Position numbers and translations under genes: made by a program. The notes below the pieces were generated by a model, which was not told the DNA's origin, did not search any database, and worked only from the letters and a program-made list of their open reading frames with translations. Positions 1 through 6,758 of a stretch of DNA of 6,776 nt are shown in pieces (the stretch's first letter is position 1; the number at the start of each line of letters is the position of its first letter). The DNA comes from Paramuribaculum sp. Lineage in GTDB: Bacteria; Bacteroidota; Bacteroidia; Bacteroidales; Muribaculaceae. Location of the stretch: the NCBI GenBank assembly GCA_029051835.1, contig JAIDKJ010000225.1, positions 323 to 7,098 on the forward strand, read 5' to 3'.

Positions 1-185
1 GCTATCATCTCGGCGTCGGTGTCCTTGGCTACGCCGATCTGGTGCTCGGTGACAAACTTGAGCGCCTCGTCGGGTGTGAGTTCCTTGAACTTGCTTTTGG
101 GAGCACCGCAGAGGGGGCACTTTTCGGGGGCTTCGTCACCTTCGTGAACGTAGCCGCATACTGTGCAGATAAATTTCTTTTTCAT
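1..185 (-). CDS. Rubrerythrin-family protein with N-terminal rubredoxin domain (3' end outside window)
   Basis: The visible 61 residues begin MKKKFICTVCGYVHEGDEAP. They hold two CxxC knuckles, C7-x2-C10 and C23-x2-C26, the four cysteines that bind one iron in a rubredoxin-like domain. After the knuckles comes a charged linker (roughly residues 32-45) and then EHQIGVAKDTDAEMI. As I recall the family, this leads into the diiron ferritin-like domain of 'reverse' rubrerythrins, where rubredoxin is at the N terminus. Such proteins act in the cytoplasm as peroxidases, passing electrons from the rubredoxin iron to the diiron centre to reduce hydrogen peroxide in anaerobes. The ATG (complement of 183-185) starts directly at the rubredoxin fold, so the start is well supported. 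No Shine-Dalgarno is visible. A -7-like box lies about 47 bases upstream. The diiron domain is outside the window, so a stand-alone rubredoxin-like protein is not excluded, but the linker argues against it. Confidence 0.85.
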   Translation of the reverse strand, partial: MKKKFICTVCGYVHEGDEAPEKCPLCGAPKSKFKELTPDEALKFVTEHQIGVAKDTDAEMI

Positions 186-231
186 AATTCTTTACTCTAT
201 TTTTTGTTTGGTTATGTCAGTTGTTGTGCTG

Positions 232-239
232 CAAAGATA
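232..239 (-). promoter_or_regulatory. Bacteroidetes-type -7 box for the rubrerythrin gene
   Basis: Read on the minus strand this is TATCTTTG, a full match to the Bacteroidetes -7 consensus TAnnTTTG, and it is followed by CA as is common in this phylum. It lies 46 bases before the rubrerythrin ATG, implying a leader of about 40 bases. I see no TTG-type -33 element at the usual 19-21 base spacing, so the call rests on the -7 box and its position. Confidence 0.5.
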
Positions 240-256
240 ATCATAAATCCGGCAGT

Positions 257-287
257 ATTGTTCTGCTAAATTCCAGTTTTAGTTTTT
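257..287 (+). promoter_or_regulatory. Possible promoter for the histidine kinase
   Basis: ATTG at 257-260 is followed after 19 bases by TAGTTTTT at 280-287. This resembles TTTG-N19-TAnnTTTG with one mismatch in each box, the second being the last base of the -7 element. It would give a leader of roughly 70 bases before the ATG at 364. The -7 candidate sits next to a run of nine T (283-291), so a chance match in AT-rich DNA is possible. Confidence 0.3.
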
Positions 288-363
288 TTTTGCTGGGGGA
301 AAGGGATTTTATGTTGAAATGATGATACACGGCGGGGAAATAAACCGGCGATTTTTGCGTTAG

Positions 364-1551
364 ATGAGTGTGAAACAATATTCTTTACATCGTCAGGGCG
401 CTGTGGCGCTTGTGGTGGCGGCGGTAGCCGTAATGGGTTTTTTCGTGCTGTTTTCGTCGGGGCTGGTGAGCGATCTCGAGGATCAGGAGCGTCAGCGCAT
501 GGAGCTGTGGGCGGAGGCAACGCGGCGGCTTGCAGCCGACACTCCGGGAGCCGACGACGGCGTGGATTTCATGCTGTCGGTGATCGAGGCCAACCGTTCG
601 ATACCGGTGATACTGGCCGATTCCGCCGGGACGATGCTGCTCCACCGCAATTTTGAGTTGCCCGACCGTGCCGACAGCCTGGGCGTCGGAGAGTCCAATA
701 TGGCATATCTGTCGGAGCGGCTTGATGAGATGCGCAGCGCCGGACGTGTCATACCTGTGGATGTGGCTCCCGGCGAGCGGCAGTATCTCTACTACGAGGA
801 TTCGCGGCTGCTGCGCAGGCTCAATTACTATCCGTATCTTCAGATATTGCTGACGGTGACGTTTGTCGGCATGGTATATTTTGCCGTGGCCACTTCGAAG
901 CGTTCGGAACAGAACAAGGTGTGGGTGGGTCTGTCGAAAGAAACGGCCCATCAGCTCGGTACGCCTATCTCGTCGCTGATGGCATGGAACGAGATATTGC
1001 GCGACCGTGGCGATATGCCTGAGGCCGTGGAGCAGATCGATGCCGACGTGAGGCGTCTGGCCGATATAGCGGCGCGTTTTTCCAAGATCGGCTCCAAGCC
1101 GAAGCTTCAGCCGGCCACAGTGGGAGCCAGTGTTGGCAATGCGGTGGATTATATGCGAGGCCGTGTGTCGCGCGGGGTGGAGTGGAGTTTTGCCGACCGT
1201 TCGGGTGGCGCTGTGGCTCTGATCTGTCCGCCCCTTCTCGAATGGGTCATGGAGTGCCTTATCAAAAACGCCGTCGACGCTATGGAGGGCCGTGGACGGC
1301 TGAGCGTGACTGTCGGATCGCGTGCGGACGGCGGCACATCGATTGAGGTGACCGATTCGGGCCACGGACTGCCGCGCAAGATGTTTCGCGCCGTGTTCCG
1401 TCCGGGTTTCACCACCAAGGAGCGGGGCTGGGGGCTTGGCCTGACGCTTGCCCGAAGGATAGTGGATGACTACCACGGCGGCCATATCTATGTGAAGAGT
1501 TCCCTGCCCGGCCACTCCACCACCTTCCGCATAGATCTTCCCCGCCCGTGA
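364..1551 (+). CDS. Membrane sensor histidine kinase of a two-component system
   Basis: This 395-residue protein has a short N-terminal tail, a first membrane segment (about 12-33), an extracytoplasmic sensor region (about 34-156, including NRSIPVIL at 77-84 and YLYYEDSRLL at 141-150), and a second membrane segment (about 157-176). The cytoplasmic kinase follows. The H box is KETAHQLGTP with phosphoacceptor His196, the N box is ECLIKNAVDA with Asn302, G1 is DSGHG (331-335), the F box is FRPGFTTK (345-352), and G2 is GWGLGL (355-360). No HAMP or PAS domain is evident between the second membrane helix and the H box. The sensor-region motifs and the AHQLGTP form of the H box match a group I associate with Bacteroidetes. 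It should autophosphorylate at His196 and pass phosphate to a response regulator, but none is encoded here. A TAG codon lies immediately upstream in frame and the next Met is inside the first membrane helix, so the start is secure. Signal and target are unknown. Confidence 0.93.
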   Translation: MSVKQYSLHRQGAVALVVAAVAVMGFFVLFSSGLVSDLEDQERQRMELWAEATRRLAADTPGADDGVDFMLSVIEANRSIPVILADSAGTMLLHRNFELPDRADSLGVGESNMAYLSERLDEMRSAGRVIPVDVAPGERQYLYYEDSRLLRRLNYYPYLQILLTVTFVGMVYFAVATSKRSEQNKVWVGLSKETAHQLGTPISSLMAWNEILRDRGDMPEAVEQIDADVRRLADIAARFSKIGSKPKLQPATVGASVGNAVDYMRGRVSRGVEWSFADRSGGAVALICPPLLEWVMECLIKNAVDAMEGRGRLSVTVGSRADGGTSIEVTDSGHGLPRKMFRAVFRPGFTTKERGWGLGLTLARRIVDDYHGGHIYVKSSLPGHSTTFRIDLPRP

Positions 1552-1580
1552 CCTGTCATTGAATGTGGTGCGGGTAGGGG
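1540..1580. terminator. Weak hairpin between convergent genes, possible shared terminator
   Basis: CCCCGCCCG at 1540-1548 can pair with CGGGTAGGGG at 1571-1580: CCCC with GGGG and CCCG with CGGG, separated by a small internal bulge, around a loop of about 22 bases. It spans the stop codon of the kinase and ends just before the metH stop codon. Neither strand has a following T tract, so it would not be a canonical intrinsic terminator. It is listed because it is the only structure in the 37-base gap between convergent genes. Confidence 0.25.
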
Positions 1581-1588
1581 GATGGAGG

Positions 1589-4500
1589 TCAGCGGGGAAG
1601 GAAGCGGGCGAGCTGGTCGGGTGTGAGTCCGCGGCGTCGGGCGTAGTCGGCGCGGGCCTCGTCGGAGAGTTGGCCGACGGTGAAGTATCTGGCCTGCGGT
1701 GCCGCTATGATAAGTCCGCTGACGGTGGCCGAGGGTGCCATGGCTCCGTTTTCTGTCACTGTGACGCCGATCTCACCGTAGTGTATCATGCGGTCAAGCA
1801 GGTGGATGACGCTCTGGTCGGGTAGCGAGGGGTAGCCTACGGCCGGGCGGATGCCTATAGCCGACGGATCGGTGGCGAATCCCCATATTTCGGTCGCAGT
1901 CAGGCGGTGGAGCCATTCGGCGGCGGCCTCTGCGAGGCGGTCGGCCACGAGCTGGGCTGTGATGGCGGCGTAGGGATCGCCGTCGCGTCGCATATTGTCG
2001 ACGTAATCGGCTGTTTCTCCGGCGGTGGTGACGGCAAACAATCCTATCCAGTCGCCTTCGGGGGCTATGAAGTCGGCTATGGCCGGGCGGAGTCCGTCGA
2101 TCTCGCTCGGAGCGGATTTGCGCAGTGTGGGTATGATGATGCTGTCGCCGTCGGGCGGTGTCACGGTGATGTCGAGTCCCTGCGAAGCGGCATTGCAGAG
2201 AAGCAGGCGAGCCGTGAGCGTGGCTCCGCTCTGCTGCAGTGTGTCGAGCACACGGTTGGCATCGTCGATGACGTTGCGAGCCTCGTCGGTGCAGGCCGAC
2301 GTGCGCCATGCGGCCAGAAACGCTCTCCAGTTGATGAGCGGCCGCAGTTCTTCGACCGAAGGGTGAAGGGTGTGTAAGCCTTTTGAGGCCGGTTCCGGCG
2401 CAGGACTGACGGCGACAACAGGCGTGGCGGTGTCGGCCGGCTCCGGTGTGCCGGCAGTGCGTTGCGCGGCGGCGTATTCCTCGCGGCGTCGTGCCTGTTC
2501 GGCGGCATTGAGGCTTATGGCTTCCGCGGCCTGTCGCGGGTCGATGAGGCGCGCGGCCAGTGTGGGGAGCGACGCGGCGTCGTGGGTGTAGAATGTCGGA
2601 CCGGAGTAGCATGGCGCTATACGCAGTGCGGTGTGGAGGGCCGATGCGGCGGCTCCGCCCACAAGGAGCGGGGTGTTCATGCCGGCCTGCTGCATCAGCG
2701 TGGCCACTTCGGCCATTTCGGCCAGAGAGGGGGTGATGAGTCCGCTGAGTCCTACGAGATCGGCTTCGAGCCTGCGGGCTTCGCTGACTATGCGCTCACC
2801 CTCGACCATCACTCCGAGATCGGTGACGTCGAAACCATTGCAACGCATCACCACAGCCACTATGTTCTTGCCTATGTCGTGGACGTCGCCGCGGACGGTG
2901 GCAATGACCATACGCGGACTGCGTCGTCCGGCTGTGCCGGGGGCGGCGGCTTTCTCGGCCTCGATGGCCGGGGTGAGGAGTTCGACGGCCTGCTGCATCA
3001 GCCGTGCGCTCTTGACTACTTGAGGGAGGAACATGCGTCCTTCGCCGAAGAGCCGTCCTACGCGGTCCATGCCCTGCATGAGCGGTCCTTCGACAAGCGC
3101 GAAGGCTGATCCGGCCTCGGCCTGAGCGTCGCGGAGCAGGGATTCGAGCGCGTCGGCGCGTCCTTTGACCACGGCGTCGGCCAGACGGCTGCAGGGGGTC
3201 GACGACACTGTTTCCGGCTCGGCCTGAGTGGCTGTGGCCTTGCGTCCGGGAGCGTCGGTGGAGGCGGCGATCGCTATCAGCCGCTCGTCGGCGTCGGGGC
3301 GTCGGCATAGCAGCGTGTCGGCTATGGCTTCTGCCAGCGGTTGCGGTATGGTGGCGGTGTCGATGAGCGTCGACGGGTTGACGATGGCCATGTTCATTCC
3401 GCCTGGTCCGGCGGCGTTGGAGAGAAACACCGCGTGGATCGCTTCTCTGACGAAATTGTTGCCGCGGAACGAGAACGACAGGTTGCTCAGTCCGCCGCTG
3501 ACGCTCGCTCCGGGCAGATTGCGGCGTATCCACCGGGCGGCGAGTATGAAGTCAAGACCGTAGCGGGCATGTCCCTCTATGCCGGTGGCCACGGCGAGTA
3601 TGTTGGGGTCGAAAATGATGTCGGACGGAGCTATGCCGGCCTCTGTCAGCAGCCGGTAGGCGCGCGAGCAGACTTCGGTCTTGCGCTCGAAAGTGTCGGC
3701 CTGTCCGCGTTCGTCGAAGGCCATGACTACCATCGCCGCACCCATCGAACTGATGTGGCGCGCGCGGCGTATCATCGCTTCCTCGCCCTCTTTGAGGCTG
3801 ATGGAGTTGACTACCGGCTTGCCCTGCACGAGTTTCAGGGTGCGCTCCACTACCTCCCACTGCGAGGAGTCGATCATGAATGGCACCCGCGCCACATCGG
3901 GTTCGGCCGATGCGAGGCGTATGAAACGCTCCATCTCGCGTGGCGCGTCGAGCAGCGCGTCGTCCATGTTTATGTCTATGATACGCGCTCCGGCATCGGT
4001 CTGTGCGGCGGCTATGGCTATGGCCTCGTTGAGATTTCCCTCCTTGATCAGTCGCAGGAATTTGCGGCTTCCGGCCACGTTGCAGCGTTCGCCGACGGGG
4101 GTCAGCCGGTCGGGATCGACGGTGATGGCTTCGAGTCCGGCGAGTCGCAGCGGCGCAGTGGGGTCGTAGGCCGGTATGGTGCGTGGCCGTGCGGCGGAAG
4201 CTTCGGCGGCTATGGCGCGGATGTGGGCCGGCGTGGTGCCGCAGCATCCGCCCACGATGTTGAGCAGTCCGTCGGCGAGCGGCTTCCGGAGCGCTGCTGC
4301 CATGTCGGAAGGCGTGGAGGTGTAGCATCCCATAGCGTCGGGCAGTCCGGCGTTGGGGTGAAGGCTGACGGCGCAGGATACATTCTGTAGCTGCGGCAGG
4401 AATTCTACGGCCTGTTCGGCTCCGAATCCGCAGTTGAGTCCGATTGAGATCGGTCGGGCGTGGGAAATGCTGACAATGAATGCCTCCAGTGTCTGCCCCG

Positions 4501-5083
4501 ACAGCAGGCGTCCGCTTTCGGTGAGAGTGGCCGACACCATCAGTGGCAGCTCCCGTCCGGTCGACTCCCTGACCTCCAGCAGCGCCGATATGGCGGCTTT
4601 GGCGTTGAGAGTGTCGAAGATGGTTTCGAGCAGTATCAGGTCGGCTCCGGCCTCTGCCAGTGCGCCGATCTGCTGGAAATATGCCGCGCGGAGGGTGTCG
4701 AAATCGGTATCGGCGTCATCGGCTGTCATCGACAGCGACTTGCCTGTAGGACCCACGTCGCCGGCTATCCATGCCCGGCGGCCGCTCCGTTCGATGGCGC
4801 GGCGCGCAGCCGCCACAGCCTCGCGGCATATCTCCGGCACGAGATGCGACGCTCCGTAGCGCGCGAGCGATATGGCGTTGGCGTTGAAGGTGTCGGTGGT
4901 GATGATGTCGGCTCCGGCCTGCAGATATTGCAGGTGGATCTCCTCGATGGTTTCGGGTGATGACAGGCAGAGCATATCGATGCATCCTGCCTCGGCTCTG
5001 GCTTTCTGGAGCATGGTGCCCATAGCTCCGTCGAGTATCAGCACTCTCTCCCGGAGCGCCTGGTGTATATCGTTGTGGGTCAT
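1589..5083 (-). CDS. metH: Cobalamin-dependent methionine synthase (5-methyltetrahydrofolate-homocysteine methyltransferase)
   Basis: MetH moves the methyl group of 5-methyltetrahydrofolate through cob(I)alamin to homocysteine, giving methionine and tetrahydrofolate in the cytoplasm. The 1164 residues read as follows. Homocysteine domain (about 1-300): LDGAMGTM at 17-24, zinc ligands Cys218, Cys280 and Cys281 (GGCCGTTP). Pterin domain (about 325-600): FMIDSS, NSIS at 426-429, FDPNILAVATG at 491-501, SGGLSNLSFSFRG. Helical cap (about 630-715): EGPLMQGM, FGEGRMFLPQVVKSAR. Cobalamin domain (about 722-870): DVHDIGK with axial His735 and Asp733, and Ser786 completing the triad. Then an Ala/Pro/Thr-rich linker (about 870-903) and the activation domain (about 905-1164) with ADRLAEAAAE and RPAVGYP (Arg1079, Tyr1084). 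It is about 60 residues shorter than E. coli MetH (1227). By eye, about 16 residues are lost early in the homocysteine domain and about 10 near residue 930. The start lies a few residues before the conserved LDGAMGT core and has an A-rich, Shine-Dalgarno-free leader. It is probably transcribed with the upstream symporter. Confidence 0.97.
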   Translation of the reverse strand: MTHNDIHQALRERVLILDGAMGTMLQKARAEAGCIDMLCLSSPETIEEIHLQYLQAGADIITTDTFNANAISLARYGASHLVPEICREAVAAARRAIERSGRRAWIAGDVGPTGKSLSMTADDADTDFDTLRAAYFQQIGALAEAGADLILLETIFDTLNAKAAISALLEVRESTGRELPLMVSATLTESGRLLSGQTLEAFIVSISHARPISIGLNCGFGAEQAVEFLPQLQNVSCAVSLHPNAGLPDAMGCYTSTPSDMAAALRKPLADGLLNIVGGCCGTTPAHIRAIAAEASAARPRTIPAYDPTAPLRLAGLEAITVDPDRLTPVGERCNVAGSRKFLRLIKEGNLNEAIAIAAAQTDAGARIIDINMDDALLDAPREMERFIRLASAEPDVARVPFMIDSSQWEVVERTLKLVQGKPVVNSISLKEGEEAMIRRARHISSMGAAMVVMAFDERGQADTFERKTEVCSRAYRLLTEAGIAPSDIIFDPNILAVATGIEGHARYGLDFILAARWIRRNLPGASVSGGLSNLSFSFRGNNFVREAIHAVFLSNAAGPGGMNMAIVNPSTLIDTATIPQPLAEAIADTLLCRRPDADERLIAIAASTDAPGRKATATQAEPETVSSTPCSRLADAVVKGRADALESLLRDAQAEAGSAFALVEGPLMQGMDRVGRLFGEGRMFLPQVVKSARLMQQAVELLTPAIEAEKAAAPGTAGRRSPRMVIATVRGDVHDIGKNIVAVVMRCNGFDVTDLGVMVEGERIVSEARRLEADLVGLSGLITPSLAEMAEVATLMQQAGMNTPLLVGGAAASALHTALRIAPCYSGPTFYTHDAASLPTLAARLIDPRQAAEAISLNAAEQARRREEYAAAQRTAGTPEPADTATPVVAVSPAPEPASKGLHTLHPSVEELRPLINWRAFLAAWRTSACTDEARNVIDDANRVLDTLQQSGATLTARLLLCNAASQGLDITVTPPDGDSIIIPTLRKSAPSEIDGLRPAIADFIAPEGDWIGLFAVTTAGETADYVDNMRRDGDPYAAITAQLVADRLAEAAAEWLHRLTATEIWGFATDPSAIGIRPAVGYPSLPDQSVIHLLDRMIHYGEIGVTVTENGAMAPSATVSGLIIAAPQARYFTVGQLSDEARADYARRRGLTPDQLARFLPR

Positions 5084-5131
5084 TGTCGTGATTCTGTGCT
5101 TTTTTTTGAGTGATTTGAGATGTGGGGCGGG
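5084..5131 (-). other. Symporter-metH intergenic gap, no terminator seen
   Basis: On the minus strand these 48 bases carry no hairpin and no T tract. There is a run of eight A (T at 5100-5107 on the plus strand) about 17 bases before the metH ATG and no Shine-Dalgarno sequence. A-rich, unstructured leaders are usual for translation starts in Bacteroidetes. No TAnnTTTG box is present, which supports read-through from the symporter into metH. The gap is far too short for a cobalamin riboswitch. Confidence 0.5.
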
Positions 5132-6547
5132 TCAGGGCCAGCACTCCGTGCGGTCGGCTATTTCGGGAATGGTCGATGAGTGGTAGACCGGATCGCGTCC
5201 CTGACGCAACTGGCTGCAATAGTCGCGCAGCAGCGTTATGGCCTGGCGTCCGAGCAGGGTGATGGCCGCGAGGTTGCAGAGTGTCATCAGAGCCATTGTG
5301 ATGTCGGCGAATCCCCACACGAGGTCGAGCGACATGACGGCTCCGAGATATACCATCGCTCCTACGGACAGCCGATAGGCGCGGATGAGCAGGGCGTTGT
5401 CGCGGATGAAGCGGAGGTTTGTTTCGCCGTAGTAATAATTGGCTATGATGCTTGTGAAGGCAAAGAACAGTATGGCTATGCTGACGAACACCGATCCGAA
5501 GCGGTGGCCCCCTCCGAGTTGAGAGTCGATGGCTTTTTGCGTGAGCACGATGCCGTCGTGTCCGTCGACGAACAGTCCGCTGCAAAGGATTATAAACGCC
5601 GTGGCCGAGCAGATGAGCAGGGTGTCGGTATAGACGCCGAGCGTCTGTATAAGCCCCTGTTTGACCGGGTGGGAAACGGCGGCTGTTGCGGCTGCATTGG
5701 GTGTGGAGCCTTCGCCGGCCTCGTTGCTGAACAGTCCGCGCTTGATGCCGAGAGCCAGAGCCATTCCGACGGTAGCGCCTGCGGCCTGATGGAATCCGAA
5801 GGCATTCTCGACGATCATACAGAGTATCTCCGGGATGCGACCGATGTTGATGACTATGATCACGATGGCCAGCGCCACATAGGCCACGGCCATCACCGGC
5901 ACCACCAGCTCGCTGAAGCGCGAGATGCTGCGGATGCCACCGAACACGATAGCCATCGTCAGCACAGTCAGCAGGATGCCGATCCACTGGCGCGGAACGT
6001 CGAAGCATTCCTCGAAGGCGCTCGCTATGGTGTTGGACTGTACGGTGTTGAATGCAAAGCCGAACGTGAGGATGATCAGCACGGCAAACGTAACGGCCCA
6101 CCACCGGCTGCCGATGCCTTTGGCTATGTAGTAGGCCGGTCCGCCACGGAAGGAACCTTCGCCGCGGACCTTATAGAGCTGTGCGAGGGTCGACTCGATG
6201 AATGCGCTCGACGATCCGAGCAGGGCTATCACCCACATCCAGAATACTGCTCCCGGTCCGCCGAGAGCTATGGCTGTGGCCACTCCGGCAAGATTGCCGG
6301 TGCCCACCCGCGAGGCTATGGATATGGCGAAGGCCTGAAACGAGCTGACCGAAGAGTGGCTGTCGTCGCCACCGCGGTGTACGGAGGCGCGTCGGCCGGA
6401 GCGCACAAGCTGGCGGAACATCTCGCCGACCATGCGGAACTGCACTCCCCGTGTGGCCACGGTGAAATAGAGCGCCGCTGCCAGCAGTGCCGTCACCATC
6501 ACGTAATCGGTCAGAATGCGGCTGACCGCCTGAACTATTGCTTCCAC
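5132..6547 (-). CDS. AGCS-family sodium:amino-acid (alanine/glycine) symporter
   Basis: The 471-residue protein belongs to the alanine-or-glycine:cation symporter family, inner-membrane carriers that take up small neutral amino acids with sodium. Visible signatures are LYFTVATRGVQFRM (26-39), SSFQAFAISIASRVGTGN (68-85), the family hallmark GGPGAVFWMW (96-105), the NTVQSNTIASA segment (167-177), RGLFSNEAGEGSTPNAAATA (270-289), and ANYYYGETN (369-377). Hydrophobic segments lie at about 14-32, 86-112, 150-168, 187-205, 212-236, 300-324, 350-370, 392-412 and 414-434. The open frame extends to 6766 but the extra 73 codons are an AT-rich leader with no family similarity. GTG at 6547 puts the start where the family begins, is preceded at 5 bases by AGGA, and lies about 44 bases downstream of a -7 box. 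A length of 471 is normal for the family. It lies 48 bases upstream of metH on the same strand. Substrate is not provable from sequence: alanine or glycine is the default. Confidence 0.94.
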   Translation of the reverse strand: MEAIVQAVSRILTDYVMVTALLAAALYFTVATRGVQFRMVGEMFRQLVRSGRRASVHRGGDDSHSSVSSFQAFAISIASRVGTGNLAGVATAIALGGPGAVFWMWVIALLGSSSAFIESTLAQLYKVRGEGSFRGGPAYYIAKGIGSRWWAVTFAVLIILTFGFAFNTVQSNTIASAFEECFDVPRQWIGILLTVLTMAIVFGGIRSISRFSELVVPVMAVAYVALAIVIIVINIGRIPEILCMIVENAFGFHQAAGATVGMALALGIKRGLFSNEAGEGSTPNAAATAAVSHPVKQGLIQTLGVYTDTLLICSATAFIILCSGLFVDGHDGIVLTQKAIDSQLGGGHRFGSVFVSIAILFFAFTSIIANYYYGETNLRFIRDNALLIRAYRLSVGAMVYLGAVMSLDLVWGFADITMALMTLCNLAAITLLGRQAITLLRDYCSQLRQGRDPVYHSSTIPEIADRTECWP

Positions 6548-6552
6548 TGTCG

Positions 6553-6556
6553 TCCT
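6553..6556 (-). promoter_or_regulatory. Shine-Dalgarno sequence deciding the symporter GTG start
   Basis: On the minus strand AGGA precedes GTG (6547-6545) by five bases. The other starts in the window lack such a sequence. It supports GTG 6547 over the far-upstream ATG at 6766. Confidence 0.55.
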
Positions 6557-6591
6557 GTGTGTGCGTCTTAAATGTGTATAGTAGTGTAATG

Positions 6592-6599
6592 CAAAGTTA
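6592..6599 (-). promoter_or_regulatory. Bacteroidetes-type -7 box for the symporter-metH operon
   Basis: The minus strand reads TAACTTTG, a full match to TAnnTTTG, followed by CA as in the rubrerythrin promoter. It is 44 bases before the GTG start, giving a leader of about 35-40 bases. This box lies inside the longest open frame of the symporter, so the reading frame from 6766 would begin upstream of its own promoter. No TTG-type -33 element is seen; the expected position is GC-rich (next to GGCGCGCC at 6619-6626). Confidence 0.5.
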
Positions 6600-6618
6600 G
6601 TAAAACTATTCGTAATAT

Positions 6619-6634
6619 GGCGCGCCGCAGCGCC
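6619..6634. repeat. GC-rich inverted repeat in the divergent promoter region
   Basis: GGCGC (6619-6623) and GCGCC (6630-6634) form an inverted repeat with a six-base spacer, overlapping the palindrome GGCGCGCC at 6619-6626. It sits in otherwise AT-rich DNA around the -33 region of the symporter promoter and upstream of the rpsU promoter, so it would not be in either transcript. A regulator-binding site is possible but unproven; five base pairs of GC can arise by chance. Confidence 0.25.
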
Positions 6635-6671
6635 CGACTGAAGATCCGTGGCGAATTTTTGTAGAAAAGTT

Positions 6672-6702
6672 TTTGTAATATAAAAAAATGTCAGTAATTT
6701 TG
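6672..6702 (+). promoter_or_regulatory. Consensus Bacteroidetes promoter for the right-edge gene (probable rpsU)
   Basis: TTTG at 6672-6675 and TAATTTTG at 6695-6702 are separated by exactly 19 bases, a complete match to the TTTG-N19-TAnnTTTG promoter known from Bacteroides. Transcription would start near 6707-6710, leaving about 50 bases of A-rich leader before ATG 6759. An eight-base direct repeat, TTTTTGTA at 6656-6663 and 6670-6677, supplies a second TTTG upstream. A full consensus suits a strongly expressed ribosomal gene. Confidence 0.65.
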
Positions 6703-6758
6703 CCGCGCAATTGAAGCGAATTATATACAAATCAAAAAAATATAACAACACCAAGACA

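Noticed and set aside
42..269. Plus-strand 75-codon frame at the left end
   Set aside because: It is antisense to the rubredoxin domain and runs on into the promoter region; no family similarity seen.
369..377. In the symporter protein (residue positions), Asn370 in place of the Trp I recall at this site in archaeal AgcS, considered as a specificity change
   Set aside because: The ANYYYGETN form is, as I recall, common in other bacterial AGCS proteins, so it marks a subfamily rather than a novelty.
385..1515. Long open frame on the minus strand opposite the histidine kinase (376 codons)
   Set aside because: It is rich in His, Arg and Gln with no family motif and lies wholly antisense to a kinase with all catalytic boxes. 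High GC makes such shadow frames common.
3341..4390. Long plus-strand open frame opposite metH (349 codons)
   Set aside because: Its composition is low-complexity (Gly, Val, Arg, His), with no motif and no promoter. It is the antisense shadow of the conserved pterin and homocysteine domains.
5100..5107. T8 run considered as an intrinsic terminator
   Set aside because: No GC-rich hairpin precedes it on the plus strand and there is no plus-strand gene to terminate. On the transcribed minus strand it is an A run in the metH leader.
4716..6104. Minus-strand frame of 462 codons spanning the symporter and the metH start
   Set aside because: It is an Arg/His-rich frame overlapping both real genes and the gap between them in another frame, with no motif.
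5180..6571. Plus-strand open frame of 463 codons opposite the symporter
   Set aside because: The translation is polar and acidic with no recognisable fold. It mirrors the membrane protein, whose hydrophobic codons read as polar residues on the other strand.
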